From positions 1 through 15,095 of the forward strand of contig KE647167.1 in the NCBI GenBank assembly GCA_000447185.1: a stretch of 15,095 nucleotides of DNA. The letters run 5' to 3'. The stretch is from Vairimorpha apis BRL 01. Taxonomy: Eukaryota; Microsporidia; Nosematidae. Shown piece after piece: positions 1 through 9,062 of this stretch (the stretch's first letter is position 1; every line of letters begins with the position of its first letter). The position numbers were made by a program, and so were the translations under genes. The notes under the pieces were generated by a model that searched no databases, was not told the origin of the DNA, and saw only the letters and a list, made by a program, of their open reading frames with translations.

Positions 1-123
1 TTATTATATTATTATATTATTATATTATTATATTATTATATTATTATATTATTATATTATTATATTATTATATTATTATATTATTATATTATTATATTAT
101 TATATTATTATATTATTATATTA
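1..123. repeat. Octamer tandem repeat (TTATTATA)n at window edge
   Basis: Fifteen perfect copies of the 8-base unit TTATTATA, plus three bases of a sixteenth, with no mismatch. The array starts at the first base of the window, so its true length is unknown and it may continue outside. A perfect array implies recent slippage expansion or repeat-limited assembly. It encodes nothing sensible. Confidence 0.97.
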
Positions 124-732
124 ACTTTTTATTTTATAAAACTAATTTAATATTACAAATTATGCAGTATTATTTAAATACCAAATTTTATTACAGTCAA
201 AAAATTCTAATTTCATTTTAAATTGCAAAATTTTCAATATTTTATCAAATTAAATGTTTATACATTTTTATTAATTAATAAAACTAGGAACTTAAAAAGC
301 ATACTATAATTGAAAATATATGTATATCTTTTGGCTTAAAGTTAAATTGTGTTTTAGTTTTTTCGAACATTTCATTTTTTTATTAGATTGTTTTCAATAA
401 AAAAAAACTTAACTATATTTATGTTATAAATAATTATTAAGTAGAAAAAAATTAGCAAACTTTTATACTGATATGAATTCTATATTATATATTTCTTTTT
501 TGTTTATATTCTTAAAATTATTATTCTGGATTTGTTATAAAAAATATTTTTAATTTTATGAACATCAATATATTTATAAAATTTTTTTTCATTATAATCA
601 AAATTTTTGATAAAATAAGTTCATTCTAAATAAAAGAATGTTTTTAATTTAAAGTATGAAAGTTATATATTTATATAACAATAATAAATCATTTTTATAT
701 TTTAAAACTATATTAAAGATTTAATATTTTAT
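124..732. other. A/T-rich spacer, no gene seen
   Basis: About 600 bases between the octamer array and the 3' end of the eIF1 gene. Stops are frequent in all frames. There is no CCC-type start signal, no tRNA-like GC-rich arm and no recognisable protein remnant. Confidence 0.6.
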
Positions 733-1003
733 TCAACAGATTTTACCATTAATTTCAATTTTGCAGTTTTCACAACTTTCTTTCAAAAGTTGTATCAAAT
801 TAGTATGGGTCATATCACCTTGCAGAATTATATTTTTTCTTCATTAATTGATCCTCCACAAGCCAACTTTTTTTTAAAAATTTCAACAAGTCCTGTTTTT
901 TATCTTCAGGAATATTGTCTATTTTTGTAATTTTTTTATTTCTAACTTGTTGAACTTTAATTTTTATTATATTATTTTCTTGTTCGACAATGACATTTTG
1001 CAT
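733..1003 (-). CDS. SUI1: Translation initiation factor eIF1 (SUI1), reading frame interrupted at two homopolymers
   Basis: eIF1 binds the 40S subunit near the P site and enforces start-codon selection. I see an SUI1-type opening (IIKIKVQQVRNKKITKI, near residue 12), then a basic segment (DLLKFLKKK), a CGGS turn, IILQGD near residues 59-64 and a short C-terminal tail, in family order. The frame breaks twice. One base is missing at the T8 run 868-875 and one at the T6 run 833-838 (A runs on the coding strand). Adding one base to each gives a continuous 90-residue protein ending at the TGA at 733-735, slightly shorter than usual eIF1. Without this the frame stops at 815. I chose the ATG at 1003, not 1060, because CCC lies 11 nt before it and the upstream residues do not fit the family. 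PUS3 lies 82 bp upstream on the same strand. Whether the breaks are sequencing errors, slippage sites or real damage cannot be settled here; the family call is fairly secure. Confidence 0.82.
833..875 (-). other. Two homopolymer frame breaks inside the eIF1 gene
   Basis: T8 at 868-875 and T6 at 833-838, read as A runs on the coding strand. Each is one base short of keeping the eIF1 frame. The residues between them (LACGGSINEE) and after them (LQGDMTHTN) are in the correct family order in successive frames. Confidence 0.8.
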
Positions 1004-1014
1004 ATAATTTATAA

Positions 1015-1017
1015 GGG
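1015..1017 (-). promoter_or_regulatory. CCC start signal of eIF1
   Basis: ACCC on the coding strand, 11 nt before the ATG at 1003, in otherwise pure A/T. This matches the CCC-type motif near microsporidian transcription/translation starts, and it decides the internal ATG as the start. Confidence 0.7.
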
Positions 1018-1085
1018 TTATATAAAATAAAATTTTACAATATTTAAAAATAATTTGCATTCAAATTTTTTATTTCTCACAATTA

Positions 1086-1979
1086 TTAAACCTCTTTATA
1101 TATTTGTCTCAAAATTTCATTCTTAATTTTTATTTTTTGGTATATATTATTAGATTTTTGTTTACAAAGAAAATTTAACTTTATAGGATAAATTGCTTCA
1201 TAAAAAATAAGATTTTCGGGATCAGAAATTCCAACGTTCGAATATGAAAATGATTCATCTCTGCCTATTTTATCCAAAACCCAAAATATTTTTCTTACCA
1301 TATTGTGCAAAAATGAACGAGCTCTAATATCTAAATAATACAAATCATTATCTTTTACGATTTCACATTTATCTACAGTTCTATTGTAATTTTTTATATT
1401 TTCAGAATGTTTACAAAAATCATAAAAGTTTTTTAAAGAAATGATTTTTTTACACATTTTATTCATATTAGAAAAATCATATCCCTCATCAAAAAAATAA
1501 TATCTATATATACGTTGAATACAACTAAATCTGGCACTAAATTCGTCTTCTACCGGTGCCCATCCTAATATTCTTATATTTTCTGGAAGATAACTATTTA
1601 AAATCAAATCATAATTAAATTCATCAGTATCATCATCTGTAATTTCATATCTATTTGTATTACTAGTTAGTCGCGATTTAACTCTACAAGACCCAATCAT
1701 ATTTGCTGCTGAAACACCTGCATCAGTACGTCCTGCATAAACAATTTTATCACCCAGTGTTGACATAAGTAATGCATTTTTTATTCTATTTCCAATCGTG
1801 TCTCTAAATTTAAATTCTGCAAGTCCACTGTAATCTTTACCATGATAACAAAATTTTAATGCAACATTTCTATATGATTTAAAATCATATATTTTATTAT
1901 TTTTATACGGTTTATATAATAAAGATATGAGTTGATCTTTACTTAGAGATTTTAAATGTTCTAAATATACATTTTTCAT
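1086..1979 (-). CDS. PUS3: tRNA pseudouridine synthase, TruA family, Pus3/Deg1 type
   Basis: Pus3 converts uridine 38/39 in the anticodon stem-loop of tRNAs to pseudouridine. The 297-residue product has an N-terminal leucine-rich helix (residues 5-22) as in Pus3, then RNVALKFCYHGKDYSGLA. The catalytic motif is YAGRTDAGVSA, with the nucleophile Asp at about residue 86. The Pus3-typical block LPENIRILGWAPV and FSARFSCIQRIYRYYF follow. The late motif ARSFLHNMVRKIF covers the second half of the active site. Length is modestly below fungal Pus3, as is normal for microsporidia. A longer in-frame reading would begin at a TTG at 1994. The ATG at 1979 is preferred because CCC sits 7 nt before it, inside that extension. 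Only 36 bp separate it from the eS19 stop upstream, so its start signal lies in the 3' flank of eS19. Pus3 rather than Pus1 is judged from the ILGWAPV/FSARFSC stretch. Confidence 0.92.
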   Translation of the reverse strand: MKNVYLEHLKSLSKDQLISLLYKPYKNNKIYDFKSYRNVALKFCYHGKDYSGLAEFKFRDTIGNRIKNALLMSTLGDKIVYAGRTDAGVSAANMIGSCRVKSRLTSNTNRYEITDDDTDEFNYDLILNSYLPENIRILGWAPVEDEFSARFSCIQRIYRYYFFDEGYDFSNMNKMCKKIISLKNFYDFCKHSENIKNYNRTVDKCEIVKDNDLYYLDIRARSFLHNMVRKIFWVLDKIGRDESFSYSNVGISDPENLIFYEAIYPIKLNFLCKQKSNNIYQKIKIKNEILRQIYKEV

Positions 1980-1986
1980 TAAAAAA

Positions 1987-1989
1987 GGG
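1987..1989 (-). promoter_or_regulatory. CCC start signal of PUS3
   Basis: TACCC on the coding strand, 7 nt before the ATG at 1979 and within the 36-bp gap to the eS19 stop codon. It selects the ATG over the TTG at 1994. Confidence 0.7.
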
Positions 1990-2015
1990 TACAATAAAAA
2001 TTAAATTAAAAAAAT

Positions 2016-2432
2016 TTATTCTTCTTTTAGTGATTGAACAACATCACCTATAACATCTTTAGCTTTTGTAGTTAAAATTGCAGATGTATTTTTTAATTCA
2101 ACATATCCTATTTTACTTAGATTTTCAAAAATACTTTTAATAAAACTTTCATCAGCTTTAACAAATTTACTTGGTCTTCTTCCTCGATTTTTATAATTTC
2201 CATATTCAACACAAGCTTCATCTACACTAAAAGATCCTTTTTTCGCTATAAGATTTAAAATTGCAGCCATACGTGCGTAATACCAATCATCACAAACAGG
2301 ACTATTTTCTCTACCAGCACATGTTTTTAAAATATCATAATCTTTAGGTAAAATAATATCTGTATTTGTTTGTAAATTTTTTTTCAAAACATTAACGAAA
2401 TCAGTTGTTCTGACAGTAAAAACTTCATCCAT
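2016..2432 (-). CDS. RPS19: 40S ribosomal protein eS19
   Basis: eS19 is a 40S head protein needed for small-subunit assembly. The 138-residue product matches usual eS19 length (about 140-145). It starts with [17 protein letters not shown], then carries the hallmark [13 protein letters not shown] (residues 48-60), the [14 protein letters not shown] basic loop (77-90) that contacts rRNA, and a C-terminal helix with IGYVEL. The ATG at 2432 is preceded by CCC with 3 nt between, so the 5' leader must be almost absent. The gene is intact with no intron. It sits between PUS3 and PHO88 on the same strand with very short gaps, though each gene has its own CCC signal, so separate promoters are likelier than an operon. 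Confidence 0.95.
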   Translation of the reverse strand: MDEVFTVRTTDFVNVLKKNLQTNTDIILPKDYDILKTCAGRENSPVCDDWYYARMAAILNLIAKKGSFSVDEACVEYGNYKNRGRRPSKFVKADESFIKSIFENLSKIGYVELKNTSAILTTKAKDVIGDVVQSLKEE

Positions 2433-2435
2433 TTA

Positions 2436-2438
2436 GGG
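2436..2438 (-). promoter_or_regulatory. CCC start signal of eS19
   Basis: ATACCCTAA on the coding strand, directly followed by ATG with 3 nt between CCC and ATG. Confidence 0.72.
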
Positions 2439-2560
2439 TATAAAAAAAGAATAATTTAAAGATTTAAAAAAAATATTTTTTTACAATTGTTACCATAAAC
2501 CTAATAAACTATTAAAATATTTAAAATAAAAATACAAAACAAAAAGAAAATTATATTTAT

Positions 2561-3091
2561 TCAATCTTCCTTTTTACGTCTTTTTTCAGTAGATTTTTCT
2601 TCTTTTTCAAAAATTGTATTTAAATCAAAAGGTCTTAATACATCTCTGTTAAAAATGTATCTCAAATATAAAGGATTTAAAATAAATGCTCTAATAGGAA
2701 CAGTTCCTGCAACAATTAAAGGTTGTAAAATTTTCCATTTGATATGTAATACTGTAACAATAATAGATTGTAAAAGTGCACTTTTCATGCTTTTATTTAG
2801 TTCTTTCAAATCATATTCAGAATATGTAACTTCAATTTCTTCTTCAACATCACGATTTGTATCAAATAAATTATTTTCTTTTTTAATTTTCAACTTTCTT
2901 TGATCGTTTACATTTGTAATTCTTCTTCTAATAATAAAATAAAATATTACTTGAAAAATAATACTGGCTAAATAAATGTATCTAAGAGTCCATAAAACGC
3001 TTGGTTGTTGAAAAAATGACATCTTAGATACTTGCATTGTTACTATAGACATGATAAAATTTAATCCTTGATCTATTGTAGATAGTTTCAT
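2561..3091 (-). CDS. PHO88: PHO88/SND3 family ER membrane protein
   Basis: Yeast Pho88, also called Snd3, is an ER membrane protein in the SRP-independent (SND) route that delivers proteins to the translocon. The 176-residue product has the family layout. There is a short amphipathic start with VTMQVSKM (residues 17-24), a membrane segment at about 34-54 ending in RRRI, a charged spacer, then the diagnostic YDLKELNKSMKSALLQ (93-108). A second hydrophobic segment follows, with LHIKWKILQPLIV and PIRAF as in Pho88, and RPF near residue 153. The tail is lysine/glutamate-rich. Length is close to fungal Pho88 (about 190). The ATG at 3091 has CCCC 6 nt before it. The family call rests on remembered motifs, particularly YDLKE...K followed by HxxxKxxxPL. 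Confidence 0.86.
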   Translation of the reverse strand: MKLSTIDQGLNFIMSIVTMQVSKMSFFQQPSVLWTLRYIYLASIIFQVIFYFIIRRRITNVNDQRKLKIKKENNLFDTNRDVEEEIEVTYSEYDLKELNKSMKSALLQSIIVTVLHIKWKILQPLIVAGTVPIRAFILNPLYLRYIFNRDVLRPFDLNTIFEKEEKSTEKRRKKED

Positions 3092-3097
3092 ATGTTA

Positions 3098-3101
3098 GGG
3101 G
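3098..3101 (-). promoter_or_regulatory. CCCC start signal of PHO88
   Basis: TATCCCCTAACAT on the coding strand, with 6 nt between the C tract and the ATG at 3091. Confidence 0.7.
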
Positions 3102-3430
3102 ATAAAAATTTTAAATAATTTAAATGTTATTTTATAAAATATATATAATACTTAAAACCTTTTTATTAATAAATACCGAATAATTATTAATTTAAAATAT
3201 AATGTGTTTTGTTTAAGTTTAATTAAACTATTTAGAACAACAATCAAAATTAAAAAATAATGTATATTAAAATTAAATACAATAAAAAAATGTAATTAAT
3301 ATATTCGATTTTAGTAGCATAAAAAAAATTTTTTGACAATAAAAATTTTAAGATGAAGCATTTATCAAAATAATTTTATTTGTTTATTATATGATTATAA
3401 ATATTAAAAATTATTACATTCAAAACAAAA
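3102..3430. other. A/T-rich spacer between PHO88 and the Nudix relic
   Basis: About 330 bases with no open frame and no recognisable remnant. It would hold the upstream regions of both flanking genes, but I see no CCC signal near the plus-strand Nudix start at 3431. Confidence 0.55.
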
Positions 3431-3792
3431 ATGTTTGGTTTATTTTTTCATATGTGCCAATTTTTTTCTAAATTAACAAAATCTGGTACAATACCTATTT
3501 ATCAGAATAAAGTTGTTTTAATTGAATCATTAAAACATCAAGGTAAGTTAGTTTTACCAAAAGGAAAATAAAAAAAATGAAAAAAATGAAATAGCGGCAC
3601 TCAGAGAAACTATGGAAGAAGCAGGACTCGAAGGTATACTAAGAAAAGAACCTAAGATTATTTATAATAATACTATTATTTGTTTTGGATGTTAATAAAA
3701 TTTATAATAATTATAAAGAGAACAATGAAAGAAAAAGATATTTTTTAACATATAATGAAATGATGATACATAAAGATGTATCAAAAAAGTAA
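3431..3792 (+). pseudogene. Broken Nudix hydrolase, DIPP-like (diphosphoinositol polyphosphate phosphohydrolase)
   Basis: A Nudix protein is readable in three successive frames. Frame one (3431-3571) gives SGTIPIYQNKVVLIESLKHQGKLVLPKGK, then a stop; this is the strand before the Nudix box, with the typical PKG. Frame two, already visible from about 3564, gives a box of pattern G-x5-E-x7-RE-x2-EE-x-GL (REТ region reads RETMEEAGLEG, near 3603-3635) once two bases are allowed for in the A runs at 3565-3587. Frame three (about 3670-3792) gives LLFVLDVNK and NERKRYFLTYNEMM, like the end of DIPP/Aps1 proteins, which carry ERKR followed by an aromatic residue. DIPP enzymes cleave inositol pyrophosphates and diadenosine polyphosphates. 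Each break needs two added bases or one removed. No CCC signal precedes the ATG. Decay is the better reading, but clustered homopolymer errors in a live gene remain possible. Confidence 0.72.
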
Positions 3793-4851
3793 AGCAAATT
3801 TTTAAAGATTACTTAAATTTAAATATTAAGTAATGGCTTTCTTTATTATAATATATTTAAAATAATTTGAAGTATGTTATGTCTTAATAAAACTTAATTT
3901 TCGAATTATTTTCTTTTAAACTCAATTTTTGTAAAATTTTTCAAAACATTATAAAATATTCCAATTGTTAATATTAAAATTTAGTTACATTATTTATATT
4001 ATAAGTTTTGAAATAATAATATAAATGAACATAAAATTTAAAAAAATAATAAACATATATTAAATTTATTAACATAAAAAAATTATATTTTTTTATGTAG
4101 AACTGTCAAAATCTTTTACTTACTCTTGAAATAATTTCTAATAAATTAATGTTAAAAACTTTAGTAAATGTGAAATTTTTAAATTTATAAATATTATTCA
4201 TAAAAAAATATAGATTATAAATTTAAGAAAATCGTTATTTTTTGGTAAAAATTATTTGCTCCATTATTAATGCTATTAAATTACATTTTCTAATTAAAAT
4301 TTATGTATTAATATATTGTATCGATATATAATGTAAAATTATTTAAAAAAATATAAAATTTATTATATAAGAATTTATTAAATTTTTATAATTTAATAGT
4401 AAAATTTTATAGCAAATACATATGAAAGTTTATTTAAATTTATATTATAATAATTATTGTAACACAAAAAAATGTTTAGTTGTTATAATTAATATTTTAT
4501 AAATTAAATACTTTGATTTTGATTTTGTTTTTTAAATCATTTTATAAATTTTTTTTTAATATTTTTGTCAAAATTTAATTTTAAAATTAATTTTTAAAAG
4601 ATGAAAAACACTTTTTTTAATTAAAATTACTTTAAATTTAAAAATTTTATATAAATAAAAACTTTATTTTCATTATTATAGTTAAAAAAATAAGTTTTTT
4701 CAAAAACAATAGATTACTAAATTTGAAAACTATCAAAATTAAATATGTTTACTAAATTTCTAGAAAACTTTTTTATATTAAATTGTATATAATTTTACTT
4801 TTTAAAAAAATGTTTCAATTTTATAAAAAATAATATTAATATTTATCAAAC
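3793..4851. other. A/T-rich spacer, no gene seen
   Basis: Roughly 1 kb of nearly pure A/T with dense stops in every frame. I found no start signal, RNA-gene arm or protein-like stretch. Confidence 0.6.
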
Positions 4852-5490
4852 CTATAAAATTATAAATAATATAAAAAATTTATTTTTTAAGAATAAATTT
4901 ACTGTATTAAAATTATGTTTTGTTAAATAATAATAACAATTTATCTCATTCATATCTTTAAGGTGTTTAAGATATCCTTTATTTAAATCTCCACAACATT
5001 TACAATCAAAAATATCACATATTATTAGATTATTGTTTTCTATCTTTAGCATTTTATATTCTAAAACCAAATCATTAATAAACAAACTACTAACGAATTT
5101 AACATTACTATCTAACTTGATCAAGTCATCAACTACTTTAATATCTTTAAATGAAAATTCAAATTGACAAGTTTCAAAGTCTTGATAAAAATCTGGTTTC
5201 ATAATATTCACATATTTTTTGTATTCATCTTTTGTAATGGTGGTATTTCCACGTTTATGTATTAAAATTCTTTTTTTATTCTTCTTACTATTAGTTCTAA
5301 AAGCCAAATAAATTTTTTTTGATTCATTTATTGAACATAAATCTCTCAAAGTAACTTCTGTTTTGTAATATATTGAATCATAATACAAAAAATCGTCTAC
5401 ATATAAAATAAGATCGTTAGGAATCGAATTATCACAAATGTTCGGTATTAATCCGGTTTGAGTAGAAATTAATAATGTATATTCTGACAT
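4852..5490 (-). CDS. Reduced QTRT2-like queuine tRNA-ribosyltransferase accessory subunit
   Basis: QTRT2 is the non-catalytic, zinc-binding partner of QTRT1 in the enzyme that swaps guanine 34 for queuine in GUN-anticodon tRNAs. This 212-residue product opens like QTRT2 (LLISTQTGLIPNICDNSI) and has a TITKDEYKKYVNIMKPDFYQ stretch like the QTRT2 segment before its barrel core. It ends with a TGT-type zinc region: DCKCC (162-166), GYLKHLKDMNEIN, then HN. Cys166 and His192 are exactly 25 residues apart, as in the family CxCxxCx25H site. The first Cys of that site is Phe161 here; Cys158 or Cys165 could substitute. The usual length is about 400, so much of the TIM barrel between residues 100 and 135 is missing. 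The frame is intact, which argues for function. The coding strand shows no CCC before ATG 5490, only GCCG 17 nt upstream. The family call is moderate; role is inferred. Confidence 0.58.
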   Translation of the reverse strand: MSEYTLLISTQTGLIPNICDNSIPNDLILYVDDFLYYDSIYYKTEVTLRDLCSINESKKIYLAFRTNSKKNKKRILIHKRGNTTITKDEYKKYVNIMKPDFYQDFETCQFEFSFKDIKVVDDLIKLDSNVKFVSSLFINDLVLEYKMLKIENNNLIICDIFDCKCCGDLNKGYLKHLKDMNEINCYYYLTKHNFNTVNLFLKNKFFILFIIL

Positions 5491-7217
5491 ATATAATCTT
5501 AAAATAACGGCTATTTTTTTTAAAATAAAAATTTATATTTAAAACATTTTATAAAATTAAAAATTTTATTGCTAAGCAAAAAAATCTTTATTGTTTTGTA
5601 TTTGATATATTTTAAGTGTTTTGATTTATAATTTATTAAAAAATTTACAAATGTGAAAATATAAAATTTTAACTTGTAAATTTTGACATACATTTTTTTA
5701 TCATAATATTTTAAATTTTTTTATTTATTATACATTAAACTATTTATAAAAATTAAAAATTAATATTCACTGAAAAAATAATTTTAATAACACGATTTTA
5801 TAATTAGTAATGTTTTTAAAAAGTTTAATGATGAAATAAAAAAAATCTATTGAAAACAATTATAATAATTTTATTCTTTTTTGATATGAAAATGCTTAAG
5901 AAAACAAAAAAAAAATATTATTTATTAGATAATTCAAATTTTTTTTATTTTATAACATATTATCACATTAATTTTAGTTGTAAAGAATTTTATTTATAAA
6001 ATAAATTTTTTAAAAATGAAATAAAAATTGATATTTTTTGGTTAAACAAAAATATTAAAATTTTATTTTAATAAGTTTCAATTTATTTTTTAATTTTTAT
6101 ATTAAATAACAATTATCTTTATCTTTTAATTAAATTTTATTTAATTTTTTAAATATTTTAAACTTCTTAATTATAAATATAAATTGATTTTTTAATTAAA
6201 AATGTTAATTTTTGGTATTAAAATATATTTTTGTGGTATGTAATGTCGGTAAAATATTTATAATAAATATTTGAACTACTATATATTTATTAATATCGTA
6301 TTTCTTGTCAAACCTATTTTTATTTTTTACCATAATGCATTAGCAAATATTTATGTTTTCTTCAATTTCTATAAATAAACATAAATTTTCATCTATTAAA
6401 TGTAAAAAATTTTAGTAACATGAAAAATTAATGAAATATTTATATTTTACTTATAAATTTGTCATTTAAATCATTTTTTTAATATTCTTTAGATAGTTAG
6501 GGAATTTAATTAAAAAACAGTAAATGAAAATTTATCACAATTTTATATTATATGCATATAAATAATTTAAAATTCTTTAAATCTTTCTTCCAATGTATAT
6601 TACTTCTATTTATTAAAAAAATTATATTTAAATATATTATAAAATTTGTTTTTTAAAATGACTTAGCTTAGAATTACAGCTTTTCTAAAATATTCATTTT
6701 TTTTATGTACATATAATTTATAATTATCAAATCTAAATTATTTTATTTATAAATTTTGTAAAAAAATTATACGTAAAATTTAAAATAAAAAAATATTAAA
6801 TTTATTTTTATTTGCAATATATATTAATTAATTGTATTAATCTATTAAGTTGTGCAAAATATTTAAATTTGAAAAAAATGGTTTAATTATCTTTTTTAAG
6901 AGAAACCGTTTTCTATCTAACTTATATTCTTTTTAAATTTACGCATTAATGCTATTTTTTTTTATTTATTGTCACTGTATTAATGATTTAAAAATTAATT
7001 CAACAATATCTATATAATAATTAATAAATGATATAGCATGTTTAATAAATATAAAGTATTATTTATTTTCGTTAATCTTTATTTTATTTTACGAATAAGT
7101 TGTTTTGTTATTTACTTGTTTGGCATCATTTAATAATTTAATGATATTATCTAAACAAATAGTTTATTTTTAAACAACATTTCTTTGTTTATGTTCAAAT
7201 CTATATTTGATTATAAA
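5491..7217. other. A/T desert, no gene seen
   Basis: About 1.7 kb of low-complexity A/T. A GGG at about 6499-6501 (CCC on minus) is followed by an ATG that stops after two codons, so it marks no gene. No RNA gene or remnant was recognised. Confidence 0.6.
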
Positions 7218-7223
7218 TTTAAT

Positions 7224-7445
7224 TTTATTTATTTTATTTTTTATTTTTTATTTATTTTATTTTTTATTTTTTATTTATTTTATTTTTTATTTTTTATTTT
7301 TTATTTTTTATTTATTTTATTTTTTATTTTTTATTTTTTATTTTTTATTTTTTATTTTTTATTTTTTATTTTTTATTTTTTATTTTTTATTTTTTATTTT
7401 TTATTTTTTATTTTTTATTTTTTATTTTTTATTTTTTATTTTTTA
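7224..7445. repeat. T-rich heptamer array (ATTTTTT)n with interspersed ATTTATTTT units
   Basis: The right part, from about 7320 to 7445, is roughly 18 uninterrupted copies of ATTTTTT. The left part mixes this heptamer with ATTTATTTT blocks: four such blocks, separated by two, two and then four heptamers, a higher-order pattern. One strand is almost only T, the other almost only A. Open frames across it encode runs of F, I, L and Y and are not genes. Confidence 0.95.
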
Positions 7446-7446
7446 A

Positions 7447-7859
7447 CATAAATTTAAAATCATTTTACATCAAAAGATTTATAAAAATATTTTATAATGA
7501 TTTTTTAAGTTTTTATCTAAATTATCTATATGTAAACAAATTATTAATAGATTTCATATAATATAAATAGTAAAAATTCATAAATGTTCTCGTTTTTTTT
7601 GTTAATATATAATTTTTTTTGTTTCACATCTATGCATAAATTTCTGCACTCTTTCTAGTCTCTTAATATAAATAAAAAAAATATTTTTTAAATGTAATGT
7701 ACGACGGGTAATAAGAAATATCATCTAAATCTATGTAAAAATAATAAATTTTAAAAAAACAATAAGTTAAAATCTTTTTATCTTTTTAGCTATAATCAAG
7801 CAACACATAGATAATTATTAATACAAAGATAGTAATTGATATCAAAATCCACAGTAAAA
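7447..7859. other. Spacer before retroelement-like relic A
   Basis: No gene recognised. From about 7620 the composition becomes less A/T-extreme, so relic A may begin here, but I could not read a consistent protein frame before about 7860. Confidence 0.45.
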
Positions 7860-8371
7860 AATAAAATAATTGAAGTTGACAAGAAGAATATATCATTTTT
7901 TTTATTTAAATCAACAATTAAGACAGTATGATTAATATCGTAAATTAAAAATATAAAAGTATGGTCATTTGGATACTGAATTAAAGCAGAAAAAAAATTA
8001 GTACAAGAATAATTACAAATTTTTAACATAAGATGGGATAGTATCTAAATTCCATAGAAAATACATATTAGATTGGACTTATAAGTTAATCTAAAGACAT
8101 ACATACATCCAATTTTACTAAATACAAATTAATTGTTTATTACTTTGGATTGAACATGAAAATATAAGTCGAATAAATATATGAAGTAAAGATGTAATAA
8201 TTTATTTTGAAACATTAAATGTTTATCTTTAAGCAGAATATAACAATTGATTCTAAAAAAGACATATTTAATCAATATTTTTGTATAATAACAGTGAATA
8301 CTAAAGAATTTATGGTTAATGTACTTCGAAATACAGTTACAATCAAATTAAATAAAAATGCACAAATTCAC
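7860..8371 (+). pseudogene. Retroelement-like relic A (degenerate pol-type coding sequence)
   Basis: One plus frame (codons starting at 7918, 7921 and so on) reads as protein interrupted by stops at 7933, 7954, 7999 and 8029. The pieces include QQLRQYD, KYGHLDTELKQKKN, FLT, then DGIVSKFHRKYILDW. The segment pattern, a stop where Trp may have stood, then DGIVSKFHRKY, resembles from memory the C-terminal part of reverse-transcriptase-type proteins of non-LTR elements found in Nosema. It also lines up with relic B: LR, 15 positions, LD, and later T-stop-D/E. At 8219-8371 a 50-codon open stretch in another frame may be its continuation. Base composition is visibly richer in G and C than the flanks. 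The minus-strand open frame at 7796-8029 is its antisense shadow. Identity as a retroelement is inferred and uncertain; that it is decayed coding DNA is likelier. Confidence 0.42.
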
Positions 8372-9062
8372 TAAATTAAATATAATATAAAAAATTTTAT
8401 TTTTAGTCTTAATAATTTTTAAAAAATTCCTAATTTCAAAATGAATATTACAATTTTAAATTTTTAAAACTTTAGTAAATGGCACTTTAAAAGATATTAA
8501 TTATAATTAATTCATTAAATTTTCATAAGATAATTTTTTTGATAAAAATATTTATATTATGAATTTTTCAATAAATAAATTTAATTTACAAAATACAAAA
8601 CAAAGTATTAAATAAATCTTTAATTTAAAACAAGTATCCAGTCAATCTTATCTAAAACATTTTTATTTTTGTTCAAAAAATACTTTATTTTAAAGAAATG
8701 AATTTTTTTTAAATATAAAAAAACTTCAAAAAAAATACAATAACTATCAGAATATTTTTAGATATAGATTAAGATATAAAATTTAAATATAAAAATCAAT
8801 ATAATCAAATTAATCTAAAATTTCTACAAAAAAATGATTACAATTCAACTTCTATAAATAAATAATTGCGTTAAAAAAATCTCCAAATCTATATACATAA
8901 ATTTAAATAAATATAATAATATTTTTTTATTTATAAATAACATTAGAAATATAATATACATTATAAAATATATATTAAATATGAAAATTTAAAAAAACAC
9001 TTATTAAACGTACCTAAATCAAAACAAATGTAAACTTTTTTTAACAAAAATATAATTTAATA
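8372..9062. other. A/T-rich spacer, no gene seen
   Basis: About 690 bases between relic A and the 3' end of the NOT4-like gene, with dense stops on both strands and no signal. Confidence 0.6.

Noticed and set aside
2655..2903. Plus-strand open frame inside the PHO88 gene
   Set aside because: Antisense shadow of a well-supported gene.
3542..3562. GTAAGT in the Nudix relic as a microsporidian intron donor
   Set aside because: The bases encode GKLVLPKG, a conserved part of the Nudix fold, so removing them would destroy the protein.
7185..7451. Two overlapping plus frames of F/I/L/Y repeats
   Set aside because: They are translations of the heptamer array.
7796..8029. Minus-strand open frame of 77 codons, with CCC 6 nt before ATG and a faintly WD-repeat-like sequence
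   Set aside because: The CCC is the complement of a GGG codon in relic A. The open frame is antisense to a plus-strand frame with better protein character, and the same minus frame carries stops just upstream.
4155..8481. A 16-base match AAAACTTTAGTAAATG at 4155-4170 and 8466-8481
   Set aside because: At this A/T content such a match is not clearly above chance, and the flanks do not align.
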